NCBI GenBank assembly: GCA_000435975.1
Contig: FR884064.1
Span: 1 to 17,152 of the forward strand
Direction of reading: 5' to 3'
Length of the DNA stretch: 17,152 nt
Origin: Oscillibacter sp. CAG:241
Lineage (GTDB): Bacteria > Bacillota > Clostridia > Oscillospirales > Oscillospiraceae
Under the pieces are notes generated by a model. The model did not search any database, had not been told where the DNA came from, and saw only the letters and a program-made list of their open reading frames with translations. The position numbers and the translations under genes were made by a program. Shown here piece after piece: positions 5,479-13,577 of the stretch. Each line of letters begins with the position of its first letter. Position 1 is the first letter of the stretch.

Positions 5479-6753
5479 TTACAGGACGATCACGGAGGCG
5501 GAGACGGTCAGGCGGCCGTTTTGCACCGTGACGGCCTCGCCGGTCAGGGCGTTTTCATAGCTGCCGTCGGCCAGGGGGACGGATACGGTACCCGGACGGC
5601 CCGCCAGGGGGAACACGCCCACGGCCAGGTGCTGCCCATCCTGATAGAAGGCCACGGCTATGCCCTGGGCGTCGTCGGCGTCCACATGGAACACCGCGTC
5701 CGTGGGCAGGCGCTTTTTGATGTCGTACAGCCGCCGCAGCAGGGGCGACAGGTCCTCCCCGGCGGTCCAGTCGATGGGCTCCCGCTCAAACAGCGAGGGC
5801 GTGTGAGCGGCGGAGACCTCCTGCCCGGCGTAGAGCAGCGTGGTGCCCTTCTGGAAGTAGCACAGGGCCGTCCAGGCCAGCAGGCTGTCCCGGTTGGGGA
5901 AGCGGTCCGCCGCACGGCGCTGGTCATGGTTTTCCAGGCAGCTGAGCTTGTTGTACCAGGTGGGGAAGCTGAGCTCCTGGAAATTCAGGGCGGAGAAATA
6001 CCGGCTCAGGGGCAGGGCACCGCCGGTGGCTCCCTCATACAGGGGCCAGATATCGTAGGGGTACAGCACGTCGAAGGCATCGTACAGCTCGTTATCCGTG
6101 GCGGCATAGAACCCCTGGCGGCGGAAGGCCAGAATGTGGTCCAGATGAACGCTCTCGCCCAGCCAGATAGCCCCGGGACGCACCCGCTCCACCGCCTGGC
6201 GGGCCTTCTTCCAGAAGGCCACGGGGACAGTGCTGGCTACGTCGCAGCGGAACCCGTCCACATACTGGGCCCAGTAGCACAGGGACTCGATCTGATAGTC
6301 CCACAGTCCGGGGACGTCATAGTCCAGGTCCACCACATCGGTCCAGTCGCCCACCTTGTTGCCGCGCTTGCCGTCGGGCCTGCGGTAGAAATACTCCGGG
6401 TGCCGGTGGACCAGGGTGGAGTCCGGGGACGTATGATTGTACACCACATCGATGATGCACTTCATGCCGTTGTCGTGAATGGCGTCCACCAGGTGCAGGA
6501 AATCCTCCAGGGTGCCGTATTCCGGGTTCACGGTGCGATAGTCCCGGTTGGCGTAGGGGCAGCCCATGGAGCCCTTGCGGTTCTCCTGGCCAATGGGGTG
6601 GATAGGCATCAGCCACAGAATGTCCGTGCCCAGGGCGCGGATCCGGGGCAGGTCCGGCTCCACGGCCCGGAAGGTGCCCTGGGGGGTGTGGCTGCGGACG
6701 TAGAGCTCATAGATGACGCTGCGCCGCAGATCGGGGTTGGTTTGGATGGACAT
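5479..6753 (-). CDS. GH13 alpha-amylase-family glycosidase, cytoplasmic (424 aa)
   Basis: Acts on alpha-glucosidic bonds of maltodextrin or glycogen-like substrates through a retaining mechanism. All four GH13 regions are intact: DVVYNH (102-107), GFRCDVAS (167-174, nucleophile D171), WLGES (197-201, acid/base E200) and ENHD (274-277, stabiliser D277). A (beta/alpha)8 barrel from about 12 to 345 is followed by a short beta-sandwich C-domain (about 352-424). There is no signal peptide and no carbohydrate-binding module, so it should act in the cytoplasm. GGGAGG lies 8 nt before the ATG at 6751-6753. It is last in the operon, 22 nt after the DHHW-protein gene. The exact specificity (amylase, glucosidase, transferase) is not readable; its place among glycan-acetylation genes is unusual. 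Confidence 0.9.
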   Translation of the reverse strand: MSIQTNPDLRRSVIYELYVRSHTPQGTFRAVEPDLPRIRALGTDILWLMPIHPIGQENRKGSMGCPYANRDYRTVNPEYGTLEDFLHLVDAIHDNGMKCIIDVVYNHTSPDSTLVHRHPEYFYRRPDGKRGNKVGDWTDVVDLDYDVPGLWDYQIESLCYWAQYVDGFRCDVASTVPVAFWKKARQAVERVRPGAIWLGESVHLDHILAFRRQGFYAATDNELYDAFDVLYPYDIWPLYEGATGGALPLSRYFSALNFQELSFPTWYNKLSCLENHDQRRAADRFPNRDSLLAWTALCYFQKGTTLLYAGQEVSAAHTPSLFEREPIDWTAGEDLSPLLRRLYDIKKRLPTDAVFHVDADDAQGIAVAFYQDGQHLAVGVFPLAGRPGTVSVPLADGSYENALTGEAVTVQNGRLTVSASVIVL

Positions 6754-6775
6754 GTCAAAGACCTCCCATACAAAA

Positions 6776-7870
6776 TTATTTCAGCGTGCTGCTGTTGTTC
6801 AGCACGGAGGTGCTGTAGAGAAACCATACGTCCTGGCGGTCAAAGGTCAGGAAATTTCCCAGTTGGGACGGGGAGAGATAGCGGATATCCACCAGGGTCA
6901 CCCGGCTGTAGCCCTCCAGCAGCAGAGGGGCCAGGCTGGACCCGAAGGAGTCCCGGAAGATCACCAGCTCCCGATCCGTCCGGGCGTTGGGGTTGTCCAC
7001 CGTCAGCAGGGACACGGACCCGGACAGGAACAGCTCATAGGGGTCGCTGCCTGCGGCCTTATCCAGGTCGTATACAGGGCCGGTTTTGCCGGTCTCGTAA
7101 TTGGTGACCCGGCAGGCGTCGATGGTGTCGTTGGTGAGATAACTCAGGCTCTCGCCTACCAGAGGCAGGGCCGCATAGCCGGAATACACCCCGTAGAAGG
7201 GGCGCTCCAGCGTTACCTCCCGATAGGAGGCGCCGGCGTCCGTCCCCATGGCGGCGGCGATACGCCGGGCCACCGGCTCCAGCCGCTCCTGCCGCCAGTG
7301 GGCGTCGGTGCGGTAGTAGTCGTCGATGGTCAGCAGGTCAAACAGGTCGATATACGTCATATACGGCGTGCTCTCCCGCAGCTGTGACACCAGGGCGGCA
7401 TAGTCCATGGAGGGCCGTCCCGAGGACGGGGCCATGAAATATCCCTTGTCCGGGATCACCGACAGATAGACCTTGGTGTCGGTGCCGGAGAGATATGTGT
7501 CGTACACATACCGGAACCGGTCCGCCGCCCGTTCCACGGAGGTGGTATTCAGGGGGAAATCCAGCTTGGCGGCGTAGCCCTGAGACAGGTACACGCCGTT
7601 TACGTCCCGCTGCCCCATCACGTCATAGGACACCAGAGAGCGCAGGGTCCGCAGCTGCTCCCGCAGAGGGAACTGGTCGGCGGCGAAATCGTCCAGAGCG
7701 TCGGAGAACTTGCCGGACAGAAAGCCCGCCGCGGTGAACGCCGGCCGCTGGGCCAGGGGGCGGCGCTCCGCCTGGGACACGGCATCCGGCGTCCGCAGAA
7801 CGGACCACAGGCCAAAGCCCGCCAGAAACGCCGCCAGCAGGCACACGGTGATGATTTGCTTGGTCTTCAT
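6776..7870 (-). CDS. DHHW/AlgX-AlgJ-like SGNH acetyltransferase, membrane-anchored (364 aa)
   Basis: Proteins of this type take acetyl groups passed across the membrane by an MBOAT partner and O-acetylate exported glycans. Residues 7-25 are one membrane helix with a short basic N-terminus, placing the rest outside. AERRPLAQRP (35-44) followed by FSDALDDFAADQFPLREQLR matches the ordered N-terminal part of AlgX/DHHW proteins. The catalytic set is visible: RTDAHW (187-192; D189 and H191) and FRDSFG (305-310; S308 the likely nucleophile). The family's usual DHHW motif reads DAHW here, with the first histidine replaced. I start at ATG 7868-7870, with GGAGG 5 nt upstream; a GTG 6 nt earlier overlaps that site. 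It lies 10 nt after the MBOAT gene and 22 nt before the GH13 gene. Confidence 0.85.
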   Translation of the reverse strand: MKTKQIITVCLLAAFLAGFGLWSVLRTPDAVSQAERRPLAQRPAFTAAGFLSGKFSDALDDFAADQFPLREQLRTLRSLVSYDVMGQRDVNGVYLSQGYAAKLDFPLNTTSVERAADRFRYVYDTYLSGTDTKVYLSVIPDKGYFMAPSSGRPSMDYAALVSQLRESTPYMTYIDLFDLLTIDDYYRTDAHWRQERLEPVARRIAAAMGTDAGASYREVTLERPFYGVYSGYAALPLVGESLSYLTNDTIDACRVTNYETGKTGPVYDLDKAAGSDPYELFLSGSVSLLTVDNPNARTDRELVIFRDSFGSSLAPLLLEGYSRVTLVDIRYLSPSQLGNFLTFDRQDVWFLYSTSVLNNSSTLK

Positions 7871-7880
7871 GTGCACCTCC

Positions 7881-9272
7881 TCAGAACCGGAAATACAGGA
7901 AGGGGTTGGCAGAGCCGCTGACCAGGAACGCCGTGCACACGGCCAGCAGGGCCAGCAGCGCTATGGGCTCCAGAGCGTCCAGCACACGGCCTGCCCGTCC
8001 GGCGGCCATGCGGCGGCACAGGACGGCAGGCAGCGGCGTGGACCCCACGGCAGCTGCCAGCAGCACCGGGGCGTAGCTGTGCAGGTAGTACAGGGTGCCG
8101 CCGTCCCACATGGGCAGGTGCCCCAGGCCCAGCATGGCCCCGGCGACGCCTATGGCGGCGGACAGGGAGGATGCGTCGAACAGCACAAAGCTGAACAACG
8201 CCGCCGTCAGCACATAAACGTGCCGCAGCACCGGCAGCCGCCGGAGCAGCCGGCCCAGAAACAGCTTTTCCAGCAGCAGAAATACGGCGAAATACAGGCC
8301 CCACAGCACGAAGGTCCAGGCGGCCCCGTGCCACAGACCCGTCAGGCCCCATACCACCAGCAGGTTCAGCACCCAGCGTCCCAGCCGCACCCGGCTGCCG
8401 CCCAGGGGGATATACACATAGTCCCGGAACCAGGACCCCAGACTGATGTGCCACCGCCGCCAGAACTCCGTGAGACTCCCGGAGATAAAGGGATAGTTGA
8501 AGTTCTCGGCGAAGCGGAAGCCCATGATCCGGCCCAGGCCGATGGCCATGTCGCTGTAGCCGGAGAAGTCGAAGTAAACGTGCATCATATACGCTGCGGC
8601 GTACATCCACGTCAGCAGCACGGTTTTCTGTCCGCTCTGCTGATACACCGTCACCAGCTCATACAGGACGTTGGCCAGCAGCACCTTTTTGCCCAGGCCC
8701 AGCACGAACCGCCGGGCACCCAGGGCTGCATCCTGCACCGTGTGGGTGCGGCTTTGCAGCTGGGGAGCCACATCGGTATAGCGGACGATGGGCCCGGCCA
8801 CCAGCTGGGGGAACATGGCGATATACGCCGCCAGGTCGATGAGGCTCCGCTGGGCCGGGGCGTCGCCCCGGTACACGTCGATGACATAGCTGAGGATCTG
8901 AAAGGTATAGAAGCTGATGCCGATGGGCAGGGTGATCCGCAGCAGGGGCACCGACAGGCCGGTGACGGCGTTGAAGCCGGAGATCAGAAAGTCGGCGTAT
9001 TTGCAGTAGCCCAGAAGCCCCAGGCTCAGCACGGCGGACAGGGTCAGCAGCAGCCGCCTGCGGGCGGGATACCGCTCCATAAGCCGGGCGGCGGCATAGC
9101 CCTGTAAAATGGTGGCGGCCATGAACAGCACGAACCGGGGCTCGCCCCAGGCGTAGAACACCAGGCTGCTCAGCAGTAGAGCAGCATTTTTCAGCCGCCT
9201 TGGAGCCAGAAAATAAAGCCCCAGGGCGCAGGGAAGAAAATAGAAGAGAAACGGCAGACTGGAAAACAGCAT
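7881..9272 (-). CDS. MBOAT-family O-acyltransferase, AlgI/DltB type (463 aa)
   Basis: A polytopic membrane protein that moves acyl (usually acetyl) groups from a cytoplasmic donor to an extracytoplasmic acceptor system. The sequence carries the MBOAT hallmarks: LPIGISFYTFQILSYVIDVYRG (115-136), FPQLVAGPI (154-162), FDFSGYSDMAIGLGRIMG (234-251), FWRRWHISLGSWFRDYVYIP (270-289) and TGLWHGAAWTF (311-321), with H315 the conserved catalytic histidine. Around ten hydrophobic segments are visible, and length equals that of AlgI-like proteins (450-520). The start at 9270-9272 has no clear ribosome binding site, but the stop of the upstream lipoprotein gene is only 12 nt away, so translation is likely coupled. 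The partner is the DHHW protein encoded directly downstream. AlgI type is favoured over DltB because no dlt genes are nearby. Confidence 0.93.
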   Translation of the reverse strand: MLFSSLPFLFYFLPCALGLYFLAPRRLKNAALLLSSLVFYAWGEPRFVLFMAATILQGYAAARLMERYPARRRLLLTLSAVLSLGLLGYCKYADFLISGFNAVTGLSVPLLRITLPIGISFYTFQILSYVIDVYRGDAPAQRSLIDLAAYIAMFPQLVAGPIVRYTDVAPQLQSRTHTVQDAALGARRFVLGLGKKVLLANVLYELVTVYQQSGQKTVLLTWMYAAAYMMHVYFDFSGYSDMAIGLGRIMGFRFAENFNYPFISGSLTEFWRRWHISLGSWFRDYVYIPLGGSRVRLGRWVLNLLVVWGLTGLWHGAAWTFVLWGLYFAVFLLLEKLFLGRLLRRLPVLRHVYVLTAALFSFVLFDASSLSAAIGVAGAMLGLGHLPMWDGGTLYYLHSYAPVLLAAAVGSTPLPAVLCRRMAAGRAGRVLDALEPIALLALLAVCTAFLVSGSANPFLYFRF

Positions 9273-9284
9273 GACCGCGGTGGG

Positions 9285-9848
9285 TTACTGGATGGGCTCG
9301 TCGCAGGCGGTCTGGACGCCGGTGTAGGTGGCGGTCATGGTGTTGACGAAGTCGTCCACCAGGTCGTCGGCGCCGAACAGGGCCACCACATACTCGCCAT
9401 AGGTGAGGACCACCAGCTTGTCAGGGAAGCCGCACATCCACTGGGTGTTCTGGACATTCTGGCGCAGAGCGTCGGTCACGACAGAGACGTCGGCGCTGTT
9501 TTTCACATGGAACACGCCGCAGGTAAAGCTGTTGGCGTTCATCATGTGGGTCAGCGACGCGGCGTCGTCAATAAGATCGGCCTTGTCGGCGGGGAAGTGC
9601 AGCATATAGTCCAGATTGTCGGCATCGTCCACCGGGAAAGTGCCGGGGGCATCGTCCACGGGCTTATCCAGGCTGCCGCCCACCACGGGGAACTTCTCGC
9701 TTTCGGGATAGGCGTTCCACACGGCGGTCAGCAGGTCCACGGCGCTGACGGGGGAGCCGCCGTTGACGTCGCCGCCCTTCTGGGAGGAGCAGGCCGCCAG
9801 GGACAGGACCATCACCAGGGCCAGCAGCATAGTGAGAAACTTTTTCAT
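9285..9848 (-). CDS. Putative lipoprotein, DUF4358-like (187 aa)
   Basis: A secreted, lipid-anchored protein: basic MKK start, hydrophobic stretch 4-17, lipobox LAAC with C20, then a serine/glycine linker (SSQKGGDVNGGSP). The mature part has SAVDLLTAVWNAYPESEKFP, then DNLDYMLHFPADKADLIDDAASLTHMMNANSFTCGVFHVKNSADV and a C-terminal VTDALRQN/WMCGFPDKLVVLTYGEYVVALFG stretch. This order resembles the DUF4358 lipoproteins often found beside MBOAT and DHHW genes in Clostridia; the family name is from memory and only moderately sure. Start ATG 9846-9848 is preceded by AAAGGAG at 9 nt; an upstream ATG at 9893 would bury the signal peptide. It is the first gene of the four-gene operon; its role is unknown but may be structural for the acetylation complex. 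Confidence 0.75.
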   Translation of the reverse strand: MKKFLTMLLALVMVLSLAACSSQKGGDVNGGSPVSAVDLLTAVWNAYPESEKFPVVGGSLDKPVDDAPGTFPVDDADNLDYMLHFPADKADLIDDAASLTHMMNANSFTCGVFHVKNSADVSVVTDALRQNVQNTQWMCGFPDKLVVLTYGEYVVALFGADDLVDDFVNTMTATYTGVQTACDEPIQ

Positions 9849-9916
9849 GGGTAAATACTCCTTTGTTATCGTTTTCAAAAGCCATCCGTGCATTTTTGGA
9901 GGACTATTGGCAATGC

Positions 9917-9945
9917 ATCATATCATATTCCCGGAAAAAGGTCAA
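9917..9945 (-). promoter_or_regulatory. Promoter of the lipoprotein-MBOAT-DHHW-GH13 operon
   Basis: On the minus strand TTGACC (complement of 9940-9945) and TATGAT (complement of 9917-9922) are separated by exactly 17 nt. Transcription would start near 9910, about 60 nt before the ATG at 9848. No other promoter is evident between the four genes. Confidence 0.7.
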
Positions 9946-10083
9946 GCCGGATAAGGGGGAATTTGCCCCTCCCGGAGATTTTCCGTCCCGAAGCCGGACT
10001 GCCCGAGAGATACATCCGCCTGCCGAGGGCGGACAGTGATGGATAAATATTTCACATTCCCGCAAAAAAGTGGGGAAAAACCC
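9946..10083. other. Intergenic spacer between divergent promoters
   Basis: The gene-free interval 9849-10218 is 370 bp. This central part, between the two outward promoters, shows a short GGGG/CCCC inverted repeat near 9955-9970 and an AT-rich run around 10040-10080 that could act as an UP-type element for the plus-strand promoter. No gene was found in it. Confidence 0.4.
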
Positions 10084-10112
10084 TTGCAATTGCCGGGAAA
10101 ATGTGGTACAGT
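10084..10112 (+). promoter_or_regulatory. Promoter of the ABC-importer operon
   Basis: TTGCAA (10084-10089) and TACAGT (10107-10112) are separated by 17 nt, downstream of an A-rich tract. Transcription would start near 10119, so the leader before the ATG at 10219 is about 100 nt. Confidence 0.55.
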
Positions 10113-10132
10113 CCACTTCGACAATTGAATAG

Positions 10133-10202
10133 GGACAGCCGCGCTTGTCCGCGCCGCTGTCCGACACCATTATTTCTGGCTTGCCGCCAAGGTCGCGGCA
10201 AG
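10133..10202 (+). other. Structured 5' leader with two hairpins before the ABC-importer operon
   Basis: Hairpin 1 (10133-10162): GGACAGC and GCTGTCC enclose a second GCGC/GCGC stem across a C-C mismatch, with loop TTGTCC. Hairpin 2 (10180-10202): a perfect CTTGCCGC/GCGGCAAG stem with a 7-nt loop, ending just 3-4 nt before the purine-rich ribosome binding region. No T tract follows either stem, so neither is a standard terminator. Hairpin 2 is placed to affect ribosome access. I do not recognise a known riboswitch class. Confidence 0.6.
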
Positions 10203-10218
10203 GAAAAAGGAGAAAGCT

Positions 10219-11772
10219 ATGAAGAAGAAACTATTGGCTCTTTTCCTGGCGCTGGTAATGGTCGGCGCCGTACTCCCGGGATGCGGAGACGGCAGCAAGG
10301 ACCCCGGCGGACAAGGAAATAACGGCGAGACGGGCGAACCGGTCAAGGGTGGCGAGATCACCGTTGGCATCGCCCAGGACCTGGACGACAGTCTTGACCC
10401 CCACCAGACGGTGGCCGCAGGAACCAGAGAGGTCTTGTTCAACATCTTCGAGGGCTTGGTAAAGCCCAATTCTGACGGCGAAATGATCCCCGCTGTGGCG
10501 GAGAAATATGAGCTGTCCGAGGATGGGACCACGTACACCTTCACCCTTCGTGACGGTGTGAAGTTCCACAACGGCCAGACAGTGACCGCAGAGGATGTTG
10601 TATACTCTATCAATCGCTGCGCCGCTGTGCCGGAGGGTCAGGAAAAGCCTCTGGTAGCGGCGTTTTCTGCTGTCCGGAGCGTGGAGGCCCTGGACGAAAA
10701 GACCGTCGCCGTTACCATCGCGCAGCGCGACCTGGAGTTCATCAGCTATATGACGGTGGCCATCATTCCCGCCGGCTATGCCGACCAGGCCACCGCCCCT
10801 GTGGGCACCGGCCCGTTCAGGTTCGTGTCCCGCACCCCCCAGGAGAACTTCATCATGGAGCGCTTTGAGGATTACTGGGGCACCCCCGCGTGGCTGGACA
10901 AGGTCACCTATAAGATCTGCGAGAACGCCGACGCCTTGGTGATGAACCTCAACGGCTCGTCCATCGACCTGTGCGCCCACCTGACCTCTGCCCAGGCGGC
11001 CCAGCTCAACAGCAATTTCAAGGTGCTGGAGGGCACCATGAACCTGGTGCAGGCCATCTATCTGAACAACCAGGCCAAGCCCTTTGACAACCAGCTGGTG
11101 CGCCAGGCCCTGTGCTATGCCATCGACCGGCAGGGCATCATGGATATGGTGGCCGACGGCCACGGCACCGCCGTGGGCAGCAGCATCTATCCCGCGTTTA
11201 CCAAGTATTTCCTGCCGGAGCTGGTGGATAAGTATCCCCACAGCGTGGAAAAGGCCAAGGAGCTCCTGGCCCAGGCCGGTTATCCCAACGGGTTCGACAT
11301 GACCATCTCCGTGCCCAATAACTATCAGCCCCACATGGACACCGCCGAGGTGGTGGCCGAGCAGCTGCGGGAGGCGGGCATCAGGGTAACCATTCAGCCT
11401 GTGGAGTGGAGCACCTGGCTGGATACCATTTATAATGGCCGCCAGTTCCAGGCCACTGTGGTGGGCGTGGACGCAGCCAACATGACCGCCCGGGCCATGC
11501 TGGAGCGCTTCACCTCCGACTATGCCAAGAACTTCATCAACTACAGCAACCCCGCCTATGACGCCCTGTTCCAGCAGGCCATCAACGCCACGGACGAGGC
11601 CGCCCAGACGGATCTGTACAAGCAGATGGAGACCATGCTGGCGGACACTGCCGCCAATGTGTATATCCAGGACCTCAGCGACCTGGTGGCTATGCGCCAG
11701 GACCTGGGCGGCCTGAAGTTCTATCCCATTTATGTGCTGGACCTGTCCACCGTGTACCTGACCCAGCAGTAA
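10219..11772 (+). CDS. ABC transporter substrate-binding lipoprotein, family 5 (peptide/nickel type, 517 aa)
   Basis: The extracellular receptor of a peptide/nickel-class importer. Lipoprotein signal peptide: MKKK, hydrophobic 5-18, lipobox LPGC with C22, then a glycine/asparagine-rich linker. The mature protein has the family signature near its N-terminus: GGEITVGIAQDLDDSLDPHQ, LFNIFEGLVKPNSDGEMIPAVAEKYELSEDGTTYTFTLRDGVKFHNG and DVVYSINR. Further on, VGTGPFRF and KPFDNQLVRQALCYAIDRQGI are also typical of the family. Length is near NikA and OppA (about 520-545). AAAGGAG lies 7-8 nt before the ATG. It heads the operon behind a structured leader. The ligand cannot be read from sequence; peptides, nickel or another metal chelate, or glutathione-like compounds remain possible. 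Confidence 0.93.
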   Translation: MKKKLLALFLALVMVGAVLPGCGDGSKDPGGQGNNGETGEPVKGGEITVGIAQDLDDSLDPHQTVAAGTREVLFNIFEGLVKPNSDGEMIPAVAEKYELSEDGTTYTFTLRDGVKFHNGQTVTAEDVVYSINRCAAVPEGQEKPLVAAFSAVRSVEALDEKTVAVTIAQRDLEFISYMTVAIIPAGYADQATAPVGTGPFRFVSRTPQENFIMERFEDYWGTPAWLDKVTYKICENADALVMNLNGSSIDLCAHLTSAQAAQLNSNFKVLEGTMNLVQAIYLNNQAKPFDNQLVRQALCYAIDRQGIMDMVADGHGTAVGSSIYPAFTKYFLPELVDKYPHSVEKAKELLAQAGYPNGFDMTISVPNNYQPHMDTAEVVAEQLREAGIRVTIQPVEWSTWLDTIYNGRQFQATVVGVDAANMTARAMLERFTSDYAKNFINYSNPAYDALFQQAINATDEAAQTDLYKQMETMLADTAANVYIQDLSDLVAMRQDLGGLKFYPIYVLDLSTVYLTQQ

Positions 11773-11802
11773 CGTTATACTGAATTGAAAGAGGCGATGA
11801 CC

Positions 11803-12744
11803 ATGAAATATGCGGCCAAGAAGATCGGACTGATGCTGCTGACCATGGTCATCGTCTCTTTTCTGGCTTTTCTGGCGTTTCAGGTGATCCCCGGGGACCC
11901 GGCGGTGAAGCTGCTGGGCACCGAGGCCACACCGGAGCGCATCGCCGCCCTGCGGGCGGAAATGGGACTGGACCGTCCGTTCCTGGAGCGGTACGTTCAG
12001 TGGGTGCTGGGGGCCCTGCACGGGGACTTCGGCACGTCGTACAGCTATAAAATGCCGGTATCCGGCATGCTGGCCGGAAAGCTGCCGGTGACGGGGCTTC
12101 TGACGGGGATGTCCTTTGTGCTGATCCTGGTCTTTTCCATCCCCCTGGGCATTTTCACCGCCCGCCACGCCGGGGGACGGATGGACAAGGCCCTGACCAG
12201 CGTGAACCAGGTGCTCATGGCCATCCCGGCCTTTGTGACGGGCATCCTGCTGACGTATGTGTTTGGTCTGGTGCTGCGGTTGTTCGTGCCGGGAAACTTC
12301 GTTTCTCCCGGCGACAACTTCGGTGCCAGCCTGTGGTATTTTCTGTTCCCGGCCGTGTCCATCGCCCTGCCCAGGGTGGCCATGACCGTGAAGATGCTGC
12401 GCTCATCCATTCTGTCGGAGATGGAAAAGGACTATGTCCGCACGTCTCACAGCCGGGGCAACAGCGACCGGGCTACCCTGTACCGCCATGTGCTGCGCAA
12501 CGCCATGGGGCCGGTGGTGTCATTTCTGGCCATGACCGTGGCGGATATTGTGGCGGGCTCCGTGGTTATCGAGCAGGTGTTTTCCCTGCCGGGCCTGGGC
12601 CGCATGCTGCTGACGTCCATCGCCAACCGGGACTATCCCGTGGTGCAGGCGGTGGTGGTGATCGTGGCGTTCTGGGTGGTGCTGGTGAATCTGCTGGCGG
12701 ACCTGATCAACCAGCGGCTGGACCCGAGACTGCGGCTGCAATAG
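11803..12744 (+). CDS. ABC transporter permease, DppB/NikB type (313 aa)
   Basis: First membrane subunit of the importer. Six membrane helices are visible, starting with residues 8-26 and followed by the periplasmic region with IPGDPAVKLLG (29-39). The cytoplasmic coupling (EAA) loop is YVRTSHSRGNSDRATLYRHVLRNAMGPVV (211-239), then VIEQVFSLPGLGRMLL (255-270) and the C-terminal NLLADLINQRLDPRLRL, all hallmarks of the DppB class. In the loop the usual ARAKG is SHSRG. Length matches NikB (about 314). ATG 11803 is chosen because AAAGAGG lies 8 nt upstream; ATG 11797 is too close to it. The gap after the binding-protein gene is 30 nt with no terminator. Confidence 0.93.
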   Translation: MKYAAKKIGLMLLTMVIVSFLAFLAFQVIPGDPAVKLLGTEATPERIAALRAEMGLDRPFLERYVQWVLGALHGDFGTSYSYKMPVSGMLAGKLPVTGLLTGMSFVLILVFSIPLGIFTARHAGGRMDKALTSVNQVLMAIPAFVTGILLTYVFGLVLRLFVPGNFVSPGDNFGASLWYFLFPAVSIALPRVAMTVKMLRSSILSEMEKDYVRTSHSRGNSDRATLYRHVLRNAMGPVVSFLAMTVADIVAGSVVIEQVFSLPGLGRMLLTSIANRDYPVVQAVVVIVAFWVVLVNLLADLINQRLDPRLRLQ

Positions 12745-12760
12745 AGGGGAGGGACCTACC

Positions 12761-13573
12761 TTGCTGCTGAATGAAAAAAAGAATCACTATCTGCGGGCGG
12801 GTCTGGTCCTGACGGGGCTTATGGCGGCTCTGGCGCTGCTGGGCTGCGTGTGGACCCCCTATCCCCCCACGGCCATGTCCGGCAGTGAAAAGTTCGCGGC
12901 CCCATGCCTGCGGCACCTGTTCGGCACGGACAACTTCGGCCGGGATATTTTCAGCCGGGTGCTGGCCGGCGCCGGCACCACCTTCCTCATCAGTGCCGCC
13001 ACCGTGGTGATCGGCGCGGCGGTGGGAACGCTGGTGGGGGCCTTCACCGGATATTTCGGCGGCTGGCTGGACGAGGCGCTGATGCGCATCAACGACGCGG
13101 TGACGGCGTTTCCCAGTATCCTGCTGGCTCTGGTGTTCATCTCCCTGCTGGGCTTCGGCAAGTACAACGTCATTCTGGCGCTGGGCGTTGCCTTTGTGCC
13201 CAGCTATGCCCGGGTCATCCGCAGCGAGTTTGCCCGGCACCGGGAGATGAATTATGTGAAAAGCGCCCGGCTCATGGGAGCGGGGCACCTGCGCATTATG
13301 TTTCTGCATATTCTGCCCAATACCCGGCAGGTGCTTCTGCCTACCCTGGTCATTGGGTTTAACAACGCCGTGCTGGCGGAGGCCAGCATGAGCTATCTGG
13401 GCATCGGCGTGAAGCCCCCGGACGTGTCTCTGGGGTATATGCTGTCCGAGTCCCAGAGCTATATGGCCAGGGCCCCCTGGTATATGCTGACGGTGGGCGG
13501 CGTGATCGTGCTGCTGATTTTAGGCGTCAGCCTGCTGGGCGAGGGCCTGCAGCAAAAGGAATGGGGGAGGTGA
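12761..13573 (+). CDS. ABC transporter permease, DppC/NikC type (270 aa), TTG start
   Basis: Second membrane subunit. The DppC signature HLFGTDNFGRDIFSRVLAGA (52-71) is intact, followed by membrane helices and the coupling loop YVKSARLMGAGHLRIMFLHILPN (165-187), then EASMSYLGIGVKPP (207-220) and a final helix ending GEGLQQKEWGR. The start is TTG 12761: GGGAGGG lies 7 nt upstream, and an ATG at 12771 is out of frame. A weak start codon here may lower expression relative to the partner permease. It begins 16 nt after the first permease and ends 4 nt before the first ATPase. Confidence 0.92.
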   Translation: MLLNEKKNHYLRAGLVLTGLMAALALLGCVWTPYPPTAMSGSEKFAAPCLRHLFGTDNFGRDIFSRVLAGAGTTFLISAATVVIGAAVGTLVGAFTGYFGGWLDEALMRINDAVTAFPSILLALVFISLLGFGKYNVILALGVAFVPSYARVIRSEFARHREMNYVKSARLMGAGHLRIMFLHILPNTRQVLLPTLVIGFNNAVLAEASMSYLGIGVKPPDVSLGYMLSESQSYMARAPWYMLTVGGVIVLLILGVSLLGEGLQQKEWGR

Positions 13574-13577
13574 CGGT

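Noticed and set aside
5473..7107. A 544-codon plus-strand frame opposite the GH13 gene
   Set aside because: The GH13 reading has all four catalytic regions; the antisense frame is low-complexity and crosses into the next gene.
7710..9107. A 465-codon plus-strand frame opposite the MBOAT gene
   Set aside because: Gln/His/Pro-rich shadow; the minus-strand frame is a clear MBOAT protein.
10231..12168. A 645-codon open frame on the minus strand
   Set aside because: It lies antisense to the substrate-binding protein and permease genes, is His/Gln/Gly-rich as expected for a shadow of GC-rich codons, and has no domain or ribosome binding site.
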